DNA of 7,547 nt, taken from the NCBI GenBank assembly GCA_017452035.1, contig JAFTNE010000169.1:1-7547 (forward strand), read 5' to 3'. Of this stretch, positions 1 to 7,547 are shown piece after piece. The position numbers were made by a program, and so were the translations under genes. The stretch is from Clostridia bacterium. GTDB taxonomy: Bacteria > Bacillota > Clostridia > Christensenellales > CAG-314. The notes beneath the pieces are model-generated. The model saw only the letters and a program-made list of their open reading frames with translations. It searched no databases and was not told where the DNA came from. Position 1 is the first letter of the stretch; each line of letters begins with the position of its first letter.

Positions 1-594
1 ACTTTGCGATTGCAACGTGGTATTTGTATCACTGCAAATGCCACTTTCCGTTGGTTGCGCCGTTGGCGTTTTGTTGCATTTTTCAATGGCTGTAACCATA
101 TTCAAGTCATGTAAAAACTTGCCAAAAACACGCCTTGCGTGCGAAAGGTTAATTTGACAAATAAGGCTGTTGACAAGCAACACCAGTACGCTACCCAACA
201 AAAATACAATTTGTATTGCAAACAGTTGGGGCAAATGTAGCGCAACTGAAATGACAACGTATGCAACACTAACCACAACGCCAAGCAAATGCACAAACCA
301 CAACAAATACTTGTTGGGCAGTTTTACAAACTCGAACACCGTTGATGGCTTTTGGCATCCGCAATTCACAAAAGCGCGCCATTGGCGTTGGTACTCGCTG
401 GGCAAACGCTTTGTTGCCACAATAATACTACTGGGTGTTTTGACAATTTTTTTGTCAAACTTTTTGAGTTTGGCATTTTGCTTGGCATAGGGGTTATGCA
501 CAAAATTGACAAAGGCAACTACCGTCAGCATGCCAAACATAGCCAAAAAAACGTAGTTTTGATAGGTAAGTAGAAAGTATAAAAGTTGTTGCAT
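1..594 (-). CDS. Partial uncharacterised three-segment membrane protein (C-terminus beyond left edge)
   Basis: This frame is open for 198 codons from the ATG at 594 to the first base of the window, with no stop, so the C-terminus is missing. The start is set by AAAGGAG five bases upstream. I do not recognise the family. Visible in the protein are a hydrophobic segment at about residues 14-32, a hydrophilic loop at about 33-95 rich in Lys/Arg (for example AKLKKFDKKIVK) and holding the stretch LPSEYQRQWRAF, then two closely spaced hydrophobic segments at about 96-118 and 122-145. A polar tail rich in Thr, Ser, Gln and Asn follows. By the positive-inside rule the loop and tail should be cytoplasmic. 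One segment, a cytoplasmic loop and then a membrane hairpin resembles the layout of MotA/ExbB-type channel subunits, but I see no diagnostic motif, so this is topology only. It is separated from addA by about 450 bases and a terminator, so it is probably an independent transcript. That it is a real gene is likely; its function is unknown. Confidence 0.75.
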   Translation of the reverse strand, partial: MQQLLYFLLTYQNYVFLAMFGMLTVVAFVNFVHNPYAKQNAKLKKFDKKIVKTPSSIIVATKRLPSEYQRQWRAFVNCGCQKPSTVFEFVKLPNKYLLWFVHLLGVVVSVAYVVISVALHLPQLFAIQIVFLLGSVLVLLVNSLICQINLSHARRVFGKFLHDLNMVTAIEKCNKTPTAQPTESGICSDTNTTLQSQS

Positions 595-599
595 TTTTT

Positions 600-606
600 C
601 TCCTTT
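600..606 (-). promoter_or_regulatory. Ribosome binding site of the membrane protein gene
   Basis: The minus strand reads AAAGGAG, then AAAAA, then ATG at 594. This is a near-ideal Shine-Dalgarno sequence at five-base spacing. It fixes the start and is the main support for a real gene here, since no family was recognised. It lies beside a short inverted repeat (CCTT-gta-AAGG), which is too small to call a switch. Confidence 0.8.
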
Positions 607-693
607 ACAAGGCAGTTGGATTTTATGTTTGTGCCTTTTTTACAAGATTGTTAACGGAAAACAACCAGGCTAAACAACCACCAAACGTTGCGA

Positions 694-712
694 CAAACAA
701 AGCTTTTGTTTG
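694..712. repeat. Perfect 8-bp inverted repeat with 3-base loop
   Basis: CAAACAAA at 694-701 and TTTGTTTG at 705-712 are exact reverse complements around GCT. The arms are AT-rich. It lies about 100 bases upstream of the membrane protein gene, where it could be an operator or leader hairpin. On the plus strand a run of T follows at 716-721, but no plus-strand gene precedes it that would need a terminator. The repeat is plain in the sequence; any function is inference. Confidence 0.45.
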
Positions 713-757
713 ACATTTTTTGCAAAGAAATACCATTGCTTTTGAAGGGAAATTCCT

Positions 758-770
758 CAAAATGATTTTG
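758..770. repeat. Short palindrome, 6-bp arms around one base
   Basis: CAAAAT and ATTTTG flank a single G, giving a 13-base dyad that would suit a dimeric DNA-binding protein. It sits about 165 bases upstream of the membrane protein start. AT-rich palindromes of this size also occur by chance, so an operator role is only a possibility. Confidence 0.25.
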
Positions 771-893
771 CCCAACTAAAACTTTTTTGCAAACTAAAAT
801 TGCCCCCTTACAAACAATCACAAATTAAAAAACGCAGTACCCCCCCCTATTCAATGGAAAAATTCCTTTGTGTGCAAACAATTTTTGGCAATA

Positions 894-931
894 AAAATCC
901 CCCTTCTCGCGCATTTGAGAAAGGGGATTTT
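894..931 (-). terminator. Rho-independent terminator downstream of addA
   Basis: Arms 894-908 and 917-931 pair at 14 of 15 positions, with one C-A mismatch at 903/922, around an eight-base loop (909-916). The core is a C-rich/G-rich stem flanked by A4/T4. On the minus strand the stem runs into TTTTT (897-893), as expected for termination of the addB-addA transcript, whose last stop codon is about 120 bases earlier. Because the arms also end in T on the plus strand (928-931), it could work weakly in both directions, but no plus-strand gene is seen on its left. Confidence 0.75.
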
Positions 932-1050
932 GTGTATTTTGATGGTTTACAAAAAGGCAAACAAAAGACACCTGTTTTTTACAGCGTTTTTTGTTTTGCT
1001 CAAAACTTACACTTAACACCTACAAAAGTGAGGGTTAAAGTGCCACTTTG

Positions 1051-4000
1051 TTACATTTTGATAAGTTTGTTGTCGGCAATGGAAAGCACGTATGCGTCTA
1101 CGCAGTCAATGCCACAAATGTGTTTTACAGCAAGCTTGTAGCTGTTGAGTTGGTATGGGTAACGCTCGGCAACCTTGTCGCTACGGCTGGTAAATTTGAA
1201 GTCTACAACGGTGGCTTTGTCGTTGCCAATTACCAACAAGTCGATTACGCCTTGCAACATAACGTTGTCGCTAAAACGCTTGTCTTTGGCAAGTTGGTCG
1301 TAGGGGGCGTACAACATAAATGGAATTTCGTGGTACACTTTGCCACTGTTCAAAATGTCTTTGAGCCCCTTGTTTTGTAGGGTGTTGTAAATGAGGTTTA
1401 CGTCCAACTGACTCGCATACTGCTCGTCAATTTTACCCTCGGCAACAAGATTTTGAATGGTGTTTGCAATACCGTTGGTATCTGCATTGTAATCAACAAA
1501 TTGGTAAACGGCGTGGTAGGCTGTGCCCACTTTGTTTTTGTCGTCTTGTACAATTACAGGGGCAGTCTCGCTTTGCTCGTCATCAAAAAATTGTTTGTCC
1601 AGTGCAGAGCTTACAATTTTTGAAGGCATTTGTGTTTGTGATGCAAATGGGTAAACGTAGGACAGTTTTTGCATTACTGCCCCTTCGTCATCCAACTGCT
1701 CGCACAACAAATTTTGTTCAGCAACTTGGTTTGAAACAGCTTGGTTGGCAACTTCGATAGTAAGCGCACTACCTTGGCATTGCAAAGTTGGCATTGTCTT
1801 TTTCAAAGCATAAAGTAGCCAGTCGAGGTTACTTGTGGCATTGTGGGGTGCAGTGGGGATTTTATCTAGCCTATCCTCCGACACTGTGGCAAAAATATCC
1901 AACACGTACTTGGGGCGCGTCATTGCAACGTACAAAAGGCGCATTTCCTCCTCGCGTTGCTTGTGCTTGTTGTACAAGGTGCAAGCGCGACTGCCCAGCG
2001 TTTCGTAACGTTTCATGCTGTCAAAGTCGTAAAACTGTGCCGTTAAGCCAACGTCAGTGTTGCGCTCGACATAGTTTGTGTCCATTGCGCTATCAAACTT
2101 GAACTGACCTTCGAGGCCGGCCAAAATTACAATGGGGAACTCCAAACCTTTGGATGCGTGCATTGTCATGATACGCACTGCATTTGTGTTGGCAAGAGCC
2201 TGTTCGGAACGCGTTTCCTCCGTCTCGTCAATGTAGTACAAAAACTTGTCGATACTTTCTGCATAGGATGCACCTTTCAAGCCGTCCACAAACGCATTAA
2301 GTTTGTTGAGACGCAATGCGCCATTGGGCAAACCTTCCACAAACAGGTTGTAGTCCGTTTGCTTGATAGCTTTTAGCACCACTTCGCACACCGATGCGCC
2401 ATGAGAGTAAAAACGCAAACTGTCAACAAGTTGCAAAAGGTTGTTGATTTTTGCAGTAATTTCGTCATCAAACAACGTTGCATACTCAGTCAATCTGTCA
2501 AAAAATGGAACAATGCCACTGGTTTTTAGCCTTATTTTTGCAAGGTCCGTTTCGGCAAAACCACCAAATGCGCACAAGCAAACACCCACAAGATACACGT
2601 CGTTGTAGGGGTTGTCAATAACGCGCAAAAGGTTGATTAACTCCCTTACCTCCTTGGAGGCAAAGCCGTCCAGTTTGAACGCTGCCGTCACGGGAATATT
2701 TTCGGCAACAAGGGTATTGTAGATGTCGGTAGCCTTGGCCGTCATACCACGCATCAAAATGACAATATCGCCATACTGGATGCGCTTGGGCGTGCCGTCC
2801 TTGTCTTTGTAGGCCATGCCAACGTAACTCTTGATACGATTTGCAATGGCTTTGGCTTGGATGGCATCAGCAACAACCTCGGTGGGCTGTGTTATGTCGT
2901 AGTAGTCGTCAATTACAACGTCACCCACTTTGGGTTTTTGCAAAAAGTTCACGCGTACCGATGGCACTTGTTTTAGCGTTGGTGGAGTTTGGCCTTTGAG
3001 TTGAGCTGCGTTTTTGTAGTCAACTTGCCCCAAGTTTTCCGTCATAATTTCGTTAAATACAAGGTTGACAAAGTGCAAAATGTCCTTGTTGCTACGGAAG
3101 TTGTCGTTGAGTTTTTCCGTTACGCCCCCTTGATTTTGCGAATAGGAGTGTTGCTTGCAACTGAAAAAACTTGGGTCGCATCCACGGAAACCGTAGATGG
3201 ATTGCTTGATATCTCCCACCATAAACAGGTGGTCAACGTTTGCCAGCGCAGTGATAATTGCCTCCTGAACGGGGTTGGTATCTTGGTACTCGTCCACAAA
3301 CACGTACTTGTATTTTTGCTTGATGGCACTGCTTGTTTCCTCGTCCTTTAACAGTTGCAAGGTGAGATGTTCCAAATCGTTGAAGTCCACGCCACCACGT
3401 TGTTTTTTGAGAGCGAAAAACTTATCTTCAAAACGCATAACCATTTCGGCAAGCTTGTCCGTCAACTCAATAGACTTGTCCATTTCTGCCCACATTGTAG
3501 CAATATCATTACCATGCAAAAATGCTTGGTATTTTTTCGCCTTGTCTTCAAAGGTTTTGCAAATAACGTCCTTGTAGTCGTTGCGAATTTTTTCCTCAAT
3601 GACAGCATCTGCCATTGGTTGGTAAATTTTGAGGTTTTTTGCAACGAGTTTTTTTAGTGCAACCTTGCACATGCCGTCAAATGCACTTTGTGGGTCGTCC
3701 CAATCTATGGCGTTTAGCGCATCCAAACTTGCTTGGCAAACGCTGGCAATTTGTGTGCCACCTTCGTCAAGACAACGCGCAATAAGGCTTACAAGTTGCT
3801 CCTTGCAGTAGTTTACGGTAGATGCTATATCTTGCACCAAAGTGGACATAATAAGGCCGTTATTGTCGTGGTTAAGGTGGGTTTGGCGTACATTTTGGTA
3901 CCACGCGTCAAAATCGACAATGTTGCGAGAAAAGGTGTGTAGCTTTAAAACAAGGTTTTTGAAGTTTTCCTCTTTGCGTCCTGTGGCGTAAATTTGATAC

Positions 4001-4467
4001 AGCTTTTTGAACTGCTCGTCCTTGTTTGCAAAGTACTCCTTGAACAGTTCGTCAATGGCTTGCTTTTTCAAGTTGGAAAGGGTAATGGCATCCAAAATGG
4101 AAAATGCCGGGTCGATATCTACTACGTAAAAATAGTTGCGAAGTAGGTCGCTACAAAATGAGTGCAACGTGCAAATGGATGCTGTATCTAGCTTTTCCAA
4201 CTGTTCGCGTACGCGAAAATCTCCGGCACTTTTGGCAAGTTTGTCGGAAAGGCGATTTTTCATTTCGGCTGCTGCAAGGTTGGTAAAGGTTACCACAATT
4301 ATTTGGTCAACGTTTACATCTTGTTTGATAAGCCTTGCAATGCGCTCTATCATTACGGTAGTTTTACCCGTACCAGCTGATGCCGAAACAAGCATGTTTT
4401 GCATTGGGTTGTTGCCAACGGGAAAACTGATTACGTTTTGTTGCTCTGGTGTGTAATTTCTACTCAT
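1051..4467 (-). CDS. addA: AddA, helicase-nuclease subunit of the AddAB recombination complex
   Basis: AddA unwinds DNA from double-strand breaks with 3'-5' polarity and cuts one of the strands, preparing ends for RecA in the cytoplasm. This copy has 1138 residues, close to the roughly 1200 usual in the family. Superfamily 1 helicase motifs are complete and in order: Q motif YTPEQQ (5-10), Walker A ASAGTGKTT (29-37), TFTNLAAAEMK (60-70), LHSFC (101-105), Walker B VDEYQDTN (391-398), VGDIKQSIYGFRG (417-429), NDNFRS (454-459), TMHASKGLEFP (768-778) and EEMRLLYVAMTR (840-851). The C-terminal RecB-type nuclease has GTAYH (981-985), GVID with Asp1076, DFK with Asp1089 and Lys1091, and Y-x2-Q-x3-Y (1103-1110), so it should be active. 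The ATG at 4467 was chosen because AGGGGG lies seven bases upstream and the protein then begins at the Q motif. The frame extends 35 codons further upstream, but those residues look unlike the family and lie inside addB. The start overlaps the addB stop by four bases, implying translational coupling. Confidence 0.97.
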   Translation of the reverse strand: MSRNYTPEQQNVISFPVGNNPMQNMLVSASAGTGKTTVMIERIARLIKQDVNVDQIIVVTFTNLAAAEMKNRLSDKLAKSAGDFRVREQLEKLDTASICTLHSFCSDLLRNYFYVVDIDPAFSILDAITLSNLKKQAIDELFKEYFANKDEQFKKLYQIYATGRKEENFKNLVLKLHTFSRNIVDFDAWYQNVRQTHLNHDNNGLIMSTLVQDIASTVNYCKEQLVSLIARCLDEGGTQIASVCQASLDALNAIDWDDPQSAFDGMCKVALKKLVAKNLKIYQPMADAVIEEKIRNDYKDVICKTFEDKAKKYQAFLHGNDIATMWAEMDKSIELTDKLAEMVMRFEDKFFALKKQRGGVDFNDLEHLTLQLLKDEETSSAIKQKYKYVFVDEYQDTNPVQEAIITALANVDHLFMVGDIKQSIYGFRGCDPSFFSCKQHSYSQNQGGVTEKLNDNFRSNKDILHFVNLVFNEIMTENLGQVDYKNAAQLKGQTPPTLKQVPSVRVNFLQKPKVGDVVIDDYYDITQPTEVVADAIQAKAIANRIKSYVGMAYKDKDGTPKRIQYGDIVILMRGMTAKATDIYNTLVAENIPVTAAFKLDGFASKEVRELINLLRVIDNPYNDVYLVGVCLCAFGGFAETDLAKIRLKTSGIVPFFDRLTEYATLFDDEITAKINNLLQLVDSLRFYSHGASVCEVVLKAIKQTDYNLFVEGLPNGALRLNKLNAFVDGLKGASYAESIDKFLYYIDETEETRSEQALANTNAVRIMTMHASKGLEFPIVILAGLEGQFKFDSAMDTNYVERNTDVGLTAQFYDFDSMKRYETLGSRACTLYNKHKQREEEMRLLYVAMTRPKYVLDIFATVSEDRLDKIPTAPHNATSNLDWLLYALKKTMPTLQCQGSALTIEVANQAVSNQVAEQNLLCEQLDDEGAVMQKLSYVYPFASQTQMPSKIVSSALDKQFFDDEQSETAPVIVQDDKNKVGTAYHAVYQFVDYNADTNGIANTIQNLVAEGKIDEQYASQLDVNLIYNTLQNKGLKDILNSGKVYHEIPFMLYAPYDQLAKDKRFSDNVMLQGVIDLLVIGNDKATVVDFKFTSRSDKVAERYPYQLNSYKLAVKHICGIDCVDAYVLSIADNKLIKM

Positions 4468-7400
4468 CGCTTTTCCCCCTTGGTTACAATATTTGTTATC
4501 ACTTGTGCATCCACAGTGCCTTTTACTTGTCTTGGCTCGTAGGTAAACACGTCGCCGTAGTCGCAAATGCACTTGTAGTCACAAAAGGCACAATGCTTGT
4601 CGTACGGAGTGACAGCGATGTAGCCACCGTGCATAAGTTTGCCTGCGCGCTTGATAAGCTCCGTTGCGTAGGTAACTTGGTGGTCGAACTGCTCTGCAGA
4701 AATGAGGCTTGTAGAACTGCGCAACTTTTGACTTTTTGCAAGGAACGTTAAACCAAGTTTTTCACTTTTTGAGTTGGGACCGTCCTTGCCCACAGTGGGG
4801 TCGATAGCAGTATCAATTGCGCTGACAATGGCTGGGTCGTTTAGTGTACGACCTTTGTAGGTGTAAATTTTGTCAGCCTTGGCATCGGTAAAATTGTTGT
4901 GCATGTTGAAGTAGTAAAAGCCTGCTGGGCGCATTTTGTAAAAATCTTGCGCAGCACGAAGGTATACCAAAAGTTGCATCTTTTGGCCGTTGTAAAGGCT
5001 TTCTTCGGTGTAGTTGGATGCTGCTGCGCCACTTTTGTAGTCGATAATCAACATGTGGCCGTTGTAGCCATCCACACGGTCAATTTTGCCGTTTAGGTTA
5101 AACTCTCCACCACCGTAGTTAACGTTGACCATTGGGGCATTTTCGCCGTCAAAAGATAGTTCCGTCTTGATGTTTTTAAACTTGGAGTGGGCAAGCTGTC
5201 CCTTTACAACCTTGCACATCTTGATGGCCTCGGCAAGCAGTTGCGAAAGCACTCCTTGCATTTGTGGGTCATTTTTGAGAGCGCGATAAAAATCGTTGCT
5301 TAACGCGTTGTCAAAACACTGCGTTGCCTTTTGTGTGGTGGTTGCATCACTTTCGCTAACGTCAGCAATGGCAACGTAATGTTCCAACACGTCGTGCAAA
5401 ATTGTGCCCAAATCGTTAGATTGTAGTTTTGCCACTTCGCGTGGTTTTACGTTTAGGCCGTATTTGACAAAAAAGCTGTACGGACATTGGAAAAATTGCG
5501 TAAGCTGACTTACGCTTGTGCGATCGCTTTTGAAAAACAGCCTGTCGCCACCTTCAATTGTGATATTTTGTCCGTTTTTGGTAAATTGATATTTTTCCGT
5601 TTGCACGCCAAAAACTTTGCTCAAAATGCTGTAGGAGGGCATTTTGACCATTTGTTTGTCGGCAAGTTTGCGTTTGTTAAGTATAACCTTTGCAACTGCT
5701 TGCTTGGGTGTGAAAACTTCTTCAATTTCCTCTTGGCTGGGGGCAAGGTTGCCTTCGCCTTGCAAAAGCAGATTGCAAATTTGTTGGATAAATGGCGACG
5801 GTGTCAAGCTGTCTGCGCCGTCGGTAGTTGTGTAGGAAATGTAAAGCTTGTCTGTTGGTTCTTGCAACAGTTGAAACAAACTGAACCTTTCACGTTTGTT
5901 TTCGGTGGAAATTTGTGGCTCAACGTCAATACCTACGGCAAGCAAATCTTGGATGTTGGCATCCGTCAACAATTTGCAGTCCTTCTTGACAATGGGCATC
6001 ACGCCGTAGTTTGCACCAAGTAGCGCCAAAAATTTAATATCGTGCTTGCGCGCTTTTGCCATGTTGGCAAACACTACGCAGTCGTTGTGTTGTGGAATTA
6101 CGGAAATTTTTACCGATGCCACAGCAGCAATAAGCGCCTTTGTAAAGTCGTCCAAGGTTACAAAACGGTTGCCCATTATTGTTTCAGCCTGAACAAGCAC
6201 CTGCTCGAACTTTTCGACAGCTTGAGTGGTTACACTACTAAGCTCGCTAAGTCCCTCGGCTTGCTGACGGTTGGCAAGAATTGTGTTTTTGCTTTCCACT
6301 TGGCAACTGGAAAGGAGCTTGCGAATTAGCTCTACGTACTCTACTGCCTTTGCGCTTTGTGGGAATACAATGCTCTTGTACAGGCTGTTGAATTTTTGAC
6401 GGAAAGCATCTGCGCCAGCGTAGTAGTAATCATCCAACCCGAGGGAAAAACTATCATAACGGTAGGAAACGTTGTACTTTAAGCAGTAGTTTTCAAACTT
6501 GTAAACTTCCGTCTCGTCCGTTTGACCATCAAAGTCGCCACAAAACAAGTAGTTTTTGACAAAGCTCAAAACGTTTTTGAGTTTGCCACTGTTGCGATAC
6601 AAGTTGAGGTAATCCAACACAAATTGCGCATAGGGTTGGTCGACCAAAGCAAATTGCCTATCGCAAAAGTAGGGTATTTGCAGTTGCTCGAACACCGTTG
6701 TAATGGCATTGGAATACTTGTCCACGTCACTTGTTACAACGTAGATATCTGTAAAACGTCCACCACTGCGAACGTATTGTTGTATCTTGCAACCAAGATT
6801 GTAAACCTCTTTGTAGCGCGTTTCCCCTTGGAAAATCTCTACAAAGTTTTGGTTTTGCAAAGGTTTAGGATTTGTGTAGCGATAGAGATGTTCGCCAATA
6901 TGACGTGTGACGGGATTTGCGTCTTGGGTTGTGTTTTCCACAACGTTTGCCTCAATACCATTGCGAGCGCAAACCTGCAACACGCCATTGAAAATGTCGT
7001 CAAGGTACAAATACTTATCCACGGCTTTTTTGCCTACGCAACAGCTAACTGTAACGCCACGGCTGGTAAGCATAAGTTGCTCGATTAGTGCAAGCTCTTG
7101 TGCCGAAAGGTTGTCGAAATCGCAAAGGTAAAAGTAGCCGTCACGTACGCTTTGCACCTTGGGTAGCTCCTCGCAAAGCAAATCAAGCTTGTCTGCCGAG
7201 TCGATAAATCGATTGTTTGTGTAGTTGACGTACTCGTTGTACAAGAGGGCAATGTCGCTCGCCTTGCCACGAATGGATCTTGGCAAACGTTCGTCATCCA
7301 GTTGCTCGGGGCGTACCTTGCAATACTTCATCATACTGATGGTGTCGTACATATCTGCAACAAAACCAGCACTATCAACACCCTTTGTGTAACACTTGAG

Positions 7401-7547
7401 GTGTTGTTTGTTATCTTGGATGATGCCAGCAAGAGCCATGATGCCTGCCTGCTTGGAAAGGTAGTCGTACTTGGGCAAAATGCGTGATGCAAGTCGCCTA
7501 AAGGTTAAAACTTGTACGTTAAAACTACCACCTATTTCTTTGAGAAG
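4464..7547 (-). CDS. addB: AddB, nuclease and iron-sulfur subunit of AddAB (N-terminus beyond right edge)
   Basis: AddB partners AddA in resecting double-strand breaks: its nuclease cuts the other strand, and in Bacillus it reads Chi. The frame is open to the last base, giving 1027 visible residues. The family is about 1150 long and the first visible part (NVQVLTFRRLASRIL, 10-24) matches a region well inside the protein, so the N-terminus with the Walker A-like motif is off the window. Visible landmarks are a helicase-like core segment at about 491-518 (FLALLGANYG), then CPYSFF with Cys688. The nuclease follows with GTILH (714-718), GKIDRVD with Asp823, DYKSG with Asp836 and Lys838, and QLLVY (858-862). 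Cys986, Cys989 and Cys995 form the C-x2-C-x5-C set which, with Cys688, should bind a 4Fe-4S cluster; an additional Cys993 lies in between. The TTG at 7478 is an internal Leu codon, not the start, because family similarity continues upstream of it. The gene ends in an ATGA overlap with addA. Confidence 0.96.
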   Translation of the reverse strand, partial: LLKEIGGSFNVQVLTFRRLASRILPKYDYLSKQAGIMALAGIIQDNKQHLKCYTKGVDSAGFVADMYDTISMMKYCKVRPEQLDDERLPRSIRGKASDIALLYNEYVNYTNNRFIDSADKLDLLCEELPKVQSVRDGYFYLCDFDNLSAQELALIEQLMLTSRGVTVSCCVGKKAVDKYLYLDDIFNGVLQVCARNGIEANVVENTTQDANPVTRHIGEHLYRYTNPKPLQNQNFVEIFQGETRYKEVYNLGCKIQQYVRSGGRFTDIYVVTSDVDKYSNAITTVFEQLQIPYFCDRQFALVDQPYAQFVLDYLNLYRNSGKLKNVLSFVKNYLFCGDFDGQTDETEVYKFENYCLKYNVSYRYDSFSLGLDDYYYAGADAFRQKFNSLYKSIVFPQSAKAVEYVELIRKLLSSCQVESKNTILANRQQAEGLSELSSVTTQAVEKFEQVLVQAETIMGNRFVTLDDFTKALIAAVASVKISVIPQHNDCVVFANMAKARKHDIKFLALLGANYGVMPIVKKDCKLLTDANIQDLLAVGIDVEPQISTENKRERFSLFQLLQEPTDKLYISYTTTDGADSLTPSPFIQQICNLLLQGEGNLAPSQEEIEEVFTPKQAVAKVILNKRKLADKQMVKMPSYSILSKVFGVQTEKYQFTKNGQNITIEGGDRLFFKSDRTSVSQLTQFFQCPYSFFVKYGLNVKPREVAKLQSNDLGTILHDVLEHYVAIADVSESDATTTQKATQCFDNALSNDFYRALKNDPQMQGVLSQLLAEAIKMCKVVKGQLAHSKFKNIKTELSFDGENAPMVNVNYGGGEFNLNGKIDRVDGYNGHMLIIDYKSGAAASNYTEESLYNGQKMQLLVYLRAAQDFYKMRPAGFYYFNMHNNFTDAKADKIYTYKGRTLNDPAIVSAIDTAIDPTVGKDGPNSKSEKLGLTFLAKSQKLRSSTSLISAEQFDHQVTYATELIKRAGKLMHGGYIAVTPYDKHCAFCDYKCICDYGDVFTYEPRQVKGTVDAQVITNIVTKGEKR
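4475..4480 (-). promoter_or_regulatory. Ribosome binding site of addA inside the end of addB
   Basis: The minus strand reads AGGGGG followed by AAAAGCG and ATG at 4467. This strong site decides the addA start against the longer open frame. It lies within the last codons of addB, so ribosomes finishing addB end directly at the addA start, which favours equal production of the two subunits. Confidence 0.85.

Larger units (their letters stand above)
607..893. other. Intergenic region without a convincing gene
   Basis: These roughly 290 bases lie between the addA terminator and the membrane protein gene. Short frames here have no ribosome binding site and no recognisable protein. The region must hold the promoter of the membrane protein gene, but no clear -35/-10 pair stands out; the best -10-like hexamer on the minus strand is TAAAAT at 625-620, without a good -35 at normal spacing. 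It contains two small inverted repeats (694-712 and 758-770) and a run of eight C at 840-847. I see no tRNA, riboswitch or CRISPR repeat. Confidence 0.6.

Noticed and set aside
170..573. Two overlapping plus-strand open frames at the left end
   Set aside because: They are antisense to the minus-strand membrane protein frame, which is open over all 198 codons and has a strong ribosome binding site; the plus-strand frames lack one.
613..660. Candidate promoter for the membrane protein gene with TAAAAT at 625-620
   Set aside because: No acceptable -35 hexamer occurs at 16-18 bases on the minus strand, so it was not listed as a feature.
1010..1042. Possible second hairpin just after the addA stop
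   Set aside because: Only about eight pairs with a bulge can form, and no T run follows on the minus strand. The hairpin at 894-931 is far stronger.
800..1141. Plus-strand open frame of 113 codons spanning the terminator and the end of addA
   Set aside because: It crosses the terminator hairpin and runs antisense into addA. No ribosome binding site or protein similarity is seen.
4468..4572. A 35-codon N-terminal extension of AddA
   Set aside because: It overlaps the addB end, has a composition unlike AddA, and the downstream ATG has a strong ribosome binding site and starts right before the helicase Q motif.
5487..6023. Plus-strand open frame of 178 codons antisense to addB
   Set aside because: Same reason: it is antisense to well-supported AddB sequence, including the helicase-like core, and its translation looks like no real protein.
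6522..7088. Long plus-strand open frame of 188 codons antisense to addB
   Set aside because: It lies wholly inside addB, whose frame is confirmed by family motifs on both sides. It has no recognisable protein and is explained by the codon use of addB.

Overview
The window is a stretch of a moderately AT-rich bacterial chromosome, with every supportable gene on the minus strand. The two large genes are addB and addA, the subunits of the AddAB helicase-nuclease that Bacillota use in place of RecBCD. This gene pair, the iron-sulfur form of AddB, the gene order addB-addA and the strong A/G-rich ribosome binding sites together suggest a Bacillota bacterium, probably a member of the Clostridia. The genus cannot be told from this sequence.

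Reading in the direction of transcription (right to left), 7547-4464 is addB, cut by the right edge so that about its first 100 residues or fewer are missing. It overlaps addA (4467-1051) by four bases in an ATGA arrangement, with the addA ribosome binding site inside the last codons of addB. The two are therefore almost certainly one translationally coupled transcript. A strong inverted repeat with a T-rich tail at 894-931 probably ends it.

The remaining intergenic DNA (607-893) contains no convincing gene, only small inverted repeats and a run of eight C. A second, separate gene starts at 594 behind a good ribosome binding site and runs off the left edge. It encodes an unrecognised membrane protein with one N-terminal membrane segment, a basic loop of about 60 residues and then a pair of membrane segments.

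AddA (UvrD-type helicase plus RecB-type nuclease) and AddB (nuclease with a 4Fe-4S cluster) act as a heterodimer that unwinds and resects double-strand DNA breaks for RecA-dependent recombination. All the expected helicase and nuclease motifs in the visible parts are intact. The window looks like ordinary housekeeping repair DNA. The only unexplained gene is the partial membrane protein, and no new multi-gene system is evident.
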